This document shows, piece by piece, positions 61,756 to 64,000 of a stretch of 64,000 nucleotides of DNA; positions within the stretch are counted from its first letter, which is position 1, and each line of letters starts with the position of its first letter. Source of the stretch: Gemmatimonadota bacterium. Its GTDB lineage: Bacteria; JAAXHH01. Location: assembly GCA_026705925.1 (NCBI GenBank), contig JAPOZT010000011.1, forward strand, positions 276,857-340,856. Reading direction: 5' to 3'. The notes below the pieces were generated by a model that saw only the letters and a list, made by a program, of their open reading frames with translations, did not search any database and was not told the origin of the DNA. A program made the translations under genes and the position numbers.

Positions 61756-63210
61756 ATGACTCCCATCGCCCTGGGATCGCAACGTGAACTTTTTGTAGAT
61801 CCCAACCTGATCGACACCCTTAATGGCGCTCGTCTGCACTTGCACGAGCCCGTTCGGAAGGAGACGGTCTTCCGCGTCGTAGAACCCCTGGAGAACGCCT
61901 GCACGGGATGCTACAACCTGGTCCAGGCCGACGGAAAGATCCTGGTGTACTACCGCGGCTACCATCCCACGGGCAAGCACGAGGATCTGCCCGAGGGTTG
62001 GGCGCAGACGCAGACGACGAATCTGCTGGTCAGCGAAGACGGCATCCATTTCGAGCGGCCCGGTCTGGGACTGGTGGAGGCGGAGGGATCCACGAACAAC
62101 AACATCCTCATCCGGGGCGCCCAGGCGCACAACTTCTGCGTCTTTCTGGACGGCAATCCGTCCGCGCCGCCCGAACAGCGTTTCAAGGCCATCGGCGGAG
62201 AGGGCAGGAACATGCTGTTCGGGTTTACTTCTCCCGATGGGCTCGTCTGGGAATCCATCGTGGACGGTCCCCTCAAGATCGAGGGCGCCTTCGATTCGGT
62301 GAACGTGCCCATGTGGGACGACTATGTGGGTTGCTACCGCATCTTCAGCCGGTACTTCGAACAGACCGGGGAGGACGGCGTCGGGGTCCGGGCCATACAG
62401 AGCTGCACCTCGGATGATTTCATCCACTGGACCACGCCCGAGCATCACGTGTACGACGAAGGCGTCCCGTACGAGCATTTCTACACCAACGCCACCACGC
62501 TCTGCCCCGGGGCGGAACACATCCTGCTGTCCTTTCCCATGCGGTTCGTGCCGGAGCGTACGAAGGATACGGAAGGCATGGACTATCCCGGCGGCGGAAT
62601 CTCCGACGCGGTGTTCATGACCAGCAGGGACGGCGTCCACTGGGATCGCACGTTCATGGATGCGTGGCTTAGGGCCGGCCTGGACCAGCGCAACTGGACC
62701 CATCGCAACCAGACGCCGGCCGCGGGGATCATTCCGACCGCGCCGGACGAATGGTCCATGTACGTCGCCGAGCACTACGGATGGAACACCAACGCCGTGC
62801 GGCGGGTAACGGTCCGCCCACACGGCTTCGCCTCGGCACGGGCGGGTTACCACGGCGGGGAGCTCCTCACGAAACCCCTGACCTTCACCGGATCGACGTT
62901 GTTTATCAACTATTCGACGTCGGCCGTCGGAAGCGTGTCCGTGGAGATCCAGGACGCGGAGGGACGTCCCCTGGTTGGATTCGGCGCGGGGGATATGGAT
63001 CCGCTGTTCGGCGACGATCTCGACGCACCGGTCGCGTGGCGCGGGGACGGTGGACAGGGCGGCGCACAGGGCGGTGGCCTTGGTGGCACGGGCGACACGG
63101 GAGGCCTGTCCAGCAAGGTCGACCTGTCCAAACTCAACGGCACACCGGTTCGCCTGCGCTTCGTGCTGAAGGACGCGGACCTGTTTTCTATCCGGTTCGG
63201 AGATTCCTGA
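61756..63210 (+). CDS. Beta-propeller glycosidase-like protein with C-terminal sandwich
   Basis: The 484-residue protein has repeated beta-strand blocks with the D-G-x-x-F/W pattern (SEDGIHFERPG, SPDGLVWESI, TSDDFIHWTTP, SRDGVHWDRTF) typical of five-bladed propellers of the GH32/GH43/GH130 type. A C-terminal beta-sandwich follows (about 360-484) with a Gly/Gln/Thr-rich repeat loop at about 430-455. No signal peptide is present. Catalytic acids are not certain, so a hydrolase, phosphorylase or binding role is open. The ATG at 61756 has AAGGA upstream; an earlier frame (61717) is not conserved. Confidence 0.8.
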   Translation: MTPIALGSQRELFVDPNLIDTLNGARLHLHEPVRKETVFRVVEPLENACTGCYNLVQADGKILVYYRGYHPTGKHEDLPEGWAQTQTTNLLVSEDGIHFERPGLGLVEAEGSTNNNILIRGAQAHNFCVFLDGNPSAPPEQRFKAIGGEGRNMLFGFTSPDGLVWESIVDGPLKIEGAFDSVNVPMWDDYVGCYRIFSRYFEQTGEDGVGVRAIQSCTSDDFIHWTTPEHHVYDEGVPYEHFYTNATTLCPGAEHILLSFPMRFVPERTKDTEGMDYPGGGISDAVFMTSRDGVHWDRTFMDAWLRAGLDQRNWTHRNQTPAAGIIPTAPDEWSMYVAEHYGWNTNAVRRVTVRPHGFASARAGYHGGELLTKPLTFTGSTLFINYSTSAVGSVSVEIQDAEGRPLVGFGAGDMDPLFGDDLDAPVAWRGDGGQGGAQGGGLGGTGDTGGLSSKVDLSKLNGTPVRLRFVLKDADLFSIRFGDS

Positions 63211-63308
63211 TCAGGCCGCCACCAATGACGGTCCGTCGCCGACGTCCGAGTCTCGTCAGTGACCGACCGCCACCAGTGACTGGCCAACGACGCTGACCGT
63301 CCGACCCC

Positions 63309-64000
63309 TTACTCCGCCTGAATCGGTTTTCCGCGAAGCTTCCGGTAGATGGCCGGGGCCATGGAGATGGTGATGAGCAGGGCGAGGGCGATGACCAGGT
63401 TGGTCAGAGCCGATGAGCGCAGGGCGGCGCGCGTCACCTCGTCGAGTTCGGCGCCGGCCAGGTAGACCTGCATCAGCGACGCCGCGGTATAGGCGTAGAT
63501 GAGGGTGCCCGGGGTGATCCCGATCATGGTCGCCAGCGCGAAATGAAGCTTGCGCAGGCCGGAGAGTCCGGCGGCGAAGTTCAGCACGTTGAAGGGGATG
63601 ACCGGGATCAGCCGGAGCTGGAGCATGCGCAGGAACCCCTTCTTCCGGAGTCGACGGTCGATCCGGTCGATGGGTCCTTTTATGTAGCGGGATACGAAAT
63701 CGCGGCCCAGATACCGGGCCAGGTCGAAGGCGAGGTTGGCGCCGATGTTCGCGCCGATCATGACGTACAGCGCGCCTTCCAGTGCGCCGAAGGTGAAACC
63801 CGCGAAGAAGGTCAGGATCACCATCGGCAAGCCCAGCACGGTGAGAACGACGTAGACGCCGATAAACACAAGCGGCGCCCACCAGAATCCCTCGATCGAC
63901 GCGAAGAACCCCTCCATCACCACGGGCTGGAGATAGTTGCCCAGGGGCGTAAAGCTGTAGGCCAGAAAGCCGGACAAGGCGATCGCGAGCAGGATGACCG
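63309..64000 (-). CDS. TVP38/TMEM64 (DedA-like, VTT-domain) membrane protein, 5' part cut by window edge
   Basis: At least 230 codons are present and the N-terminus lies beyond 64000, because the frame continues upstream as a membrane segment (VILLAIALSGFLAYSF). The VTT/SNARE-associated core is clear: GLPMVILTFFAGFTFGALEGALYVMIGANIGANLAFDLARYLGRD, then FLRMLQLRLIPVIPFNVLNFAAGLSGLR and TPGTLIYAYTAASL. These proteins are inner-membrane lipid scramblase or flippase relatives. It converges with the propeller gene 98 nt away. Confidence 0.92.
   Translation of the reverse strand, partial: VILLAIALSGFLAYSFTPLGNYLQPVVMEGFFASIEGFWWAPLVFIGVYVVLTVLGLPMVILTFFAGFTFGALEGALYVMIGANIGANLAFDLARYLGRDFVSRYIKGPIDRIDRRLRKKGFLRMLQLRLIPVIPFNVLNFAAGLSGLRKLHFALATMIGITPGTLIYAYTAASLMQVYLAGAELDEVTRAALRSSALTNLVIALALLITISMAPAIYRKLRGKPIQAE

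Noticed and set aside
1-64000. CRISPR arrays, rRNA, tRNA, insertion sequences or prophage genes
   Set aside because: No regularly spaced repeats, rRNA or tRNA signatures, transposase motifs or phage structural genes were seen on either strand.

Overview
The window is a 64 kb piece of a high-GC (roughly 60-65% by eye) bacterial chromosome. Readable sigma70-type promoters (TTGACA, 17-18 bp spacer, TAnnnT), an outer-membrane-type protein, a Na+-pumping oxaloacetate decarboxylase, several phytanoyl-CoA-dioxygenase-like enzymes, an M81 peptidase and a creatininase suggest an uncultured, probably marine, Gram-negative lineage of the Latescibacterota / Poribacteria / Gemmatimonadota type. No rRNA or tRNA is present, so this placement is only inference.

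Layout. 1-6.5 kb (minus strand): a riboflavin operon ribD-ribE-ribBA-ribH-nusB, a metallophosphoesterase and a truncated DUF2723 membrane enzyme. 6.6-7.5 kb: ilvE, read from a promoter back-to-back with that of ribD. 7.5-13.4 kb (minus): a TolB-like propeller protein, a DUF3187-type outer-membrane protein and the three subunits of oxaloacetate decarboxylase (G, B, A). 13.6-19.5 kb (plus): amidohydrolase, small membrane protein, MsrA, M81 peptidase, a PhyH oxygenase, HU and a TPR protein. 19.5-25.5 kb (minus): DUF512 radical-SAM protein, Der GTPase, MerR-type regulator and M1 aminopeptidase. 25.8-31.9 kb (plus): leuC-leuD running straight into a four-GAF histidine kinase and a response-regulator/PP2C phosphatase. 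32-46.4 kb: a metabolic accessory region with GNAT, two more PhyH proteins, creatininase, a P-loop NTPase, a cluster of small coiled-coil genes, an aminotransferase, an ABC importer whose binding protein is fused to a permease, a ferredoxin, an epimerase, P5C dehydrogenase and an IPNS-like oxygenase.

46.4-61.4 kb is a defence island of lower and uneven GC: hsdM, a 300-nt structured non-coding gap, hsdS, a 1228-codon gene for an unrecognised protein with a C-terminal PD-(D/E)XK-like nuclease signature, a FitAB-type toxin-antitoxin pair with a 28-bp palindromic operator, hsdR, a YgjP-type metalloprotease gene overlapping hsdR, and a DUF262/HNH nuclease of the GmrSD/SspE/BrxU type. The unknown 1228-residue protein inside the type I restriction operon is the best candidate for an undescribed system.

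Beyond the island, backbone composition resumes with a sugar-enzyme-like beta-propeller protein and a TVP38/DedA-type membrane protein that runs off the right edge. A recurring oddity is short in-frame tandem repeats, often of 9 or 18 nt, that encode Gly/Pro/Ser/Asp-rich loops or tails in otherwise conserved enzymes (RibE, RibH, LeuD, the GAF kinase, the binding-protein fusion and others).
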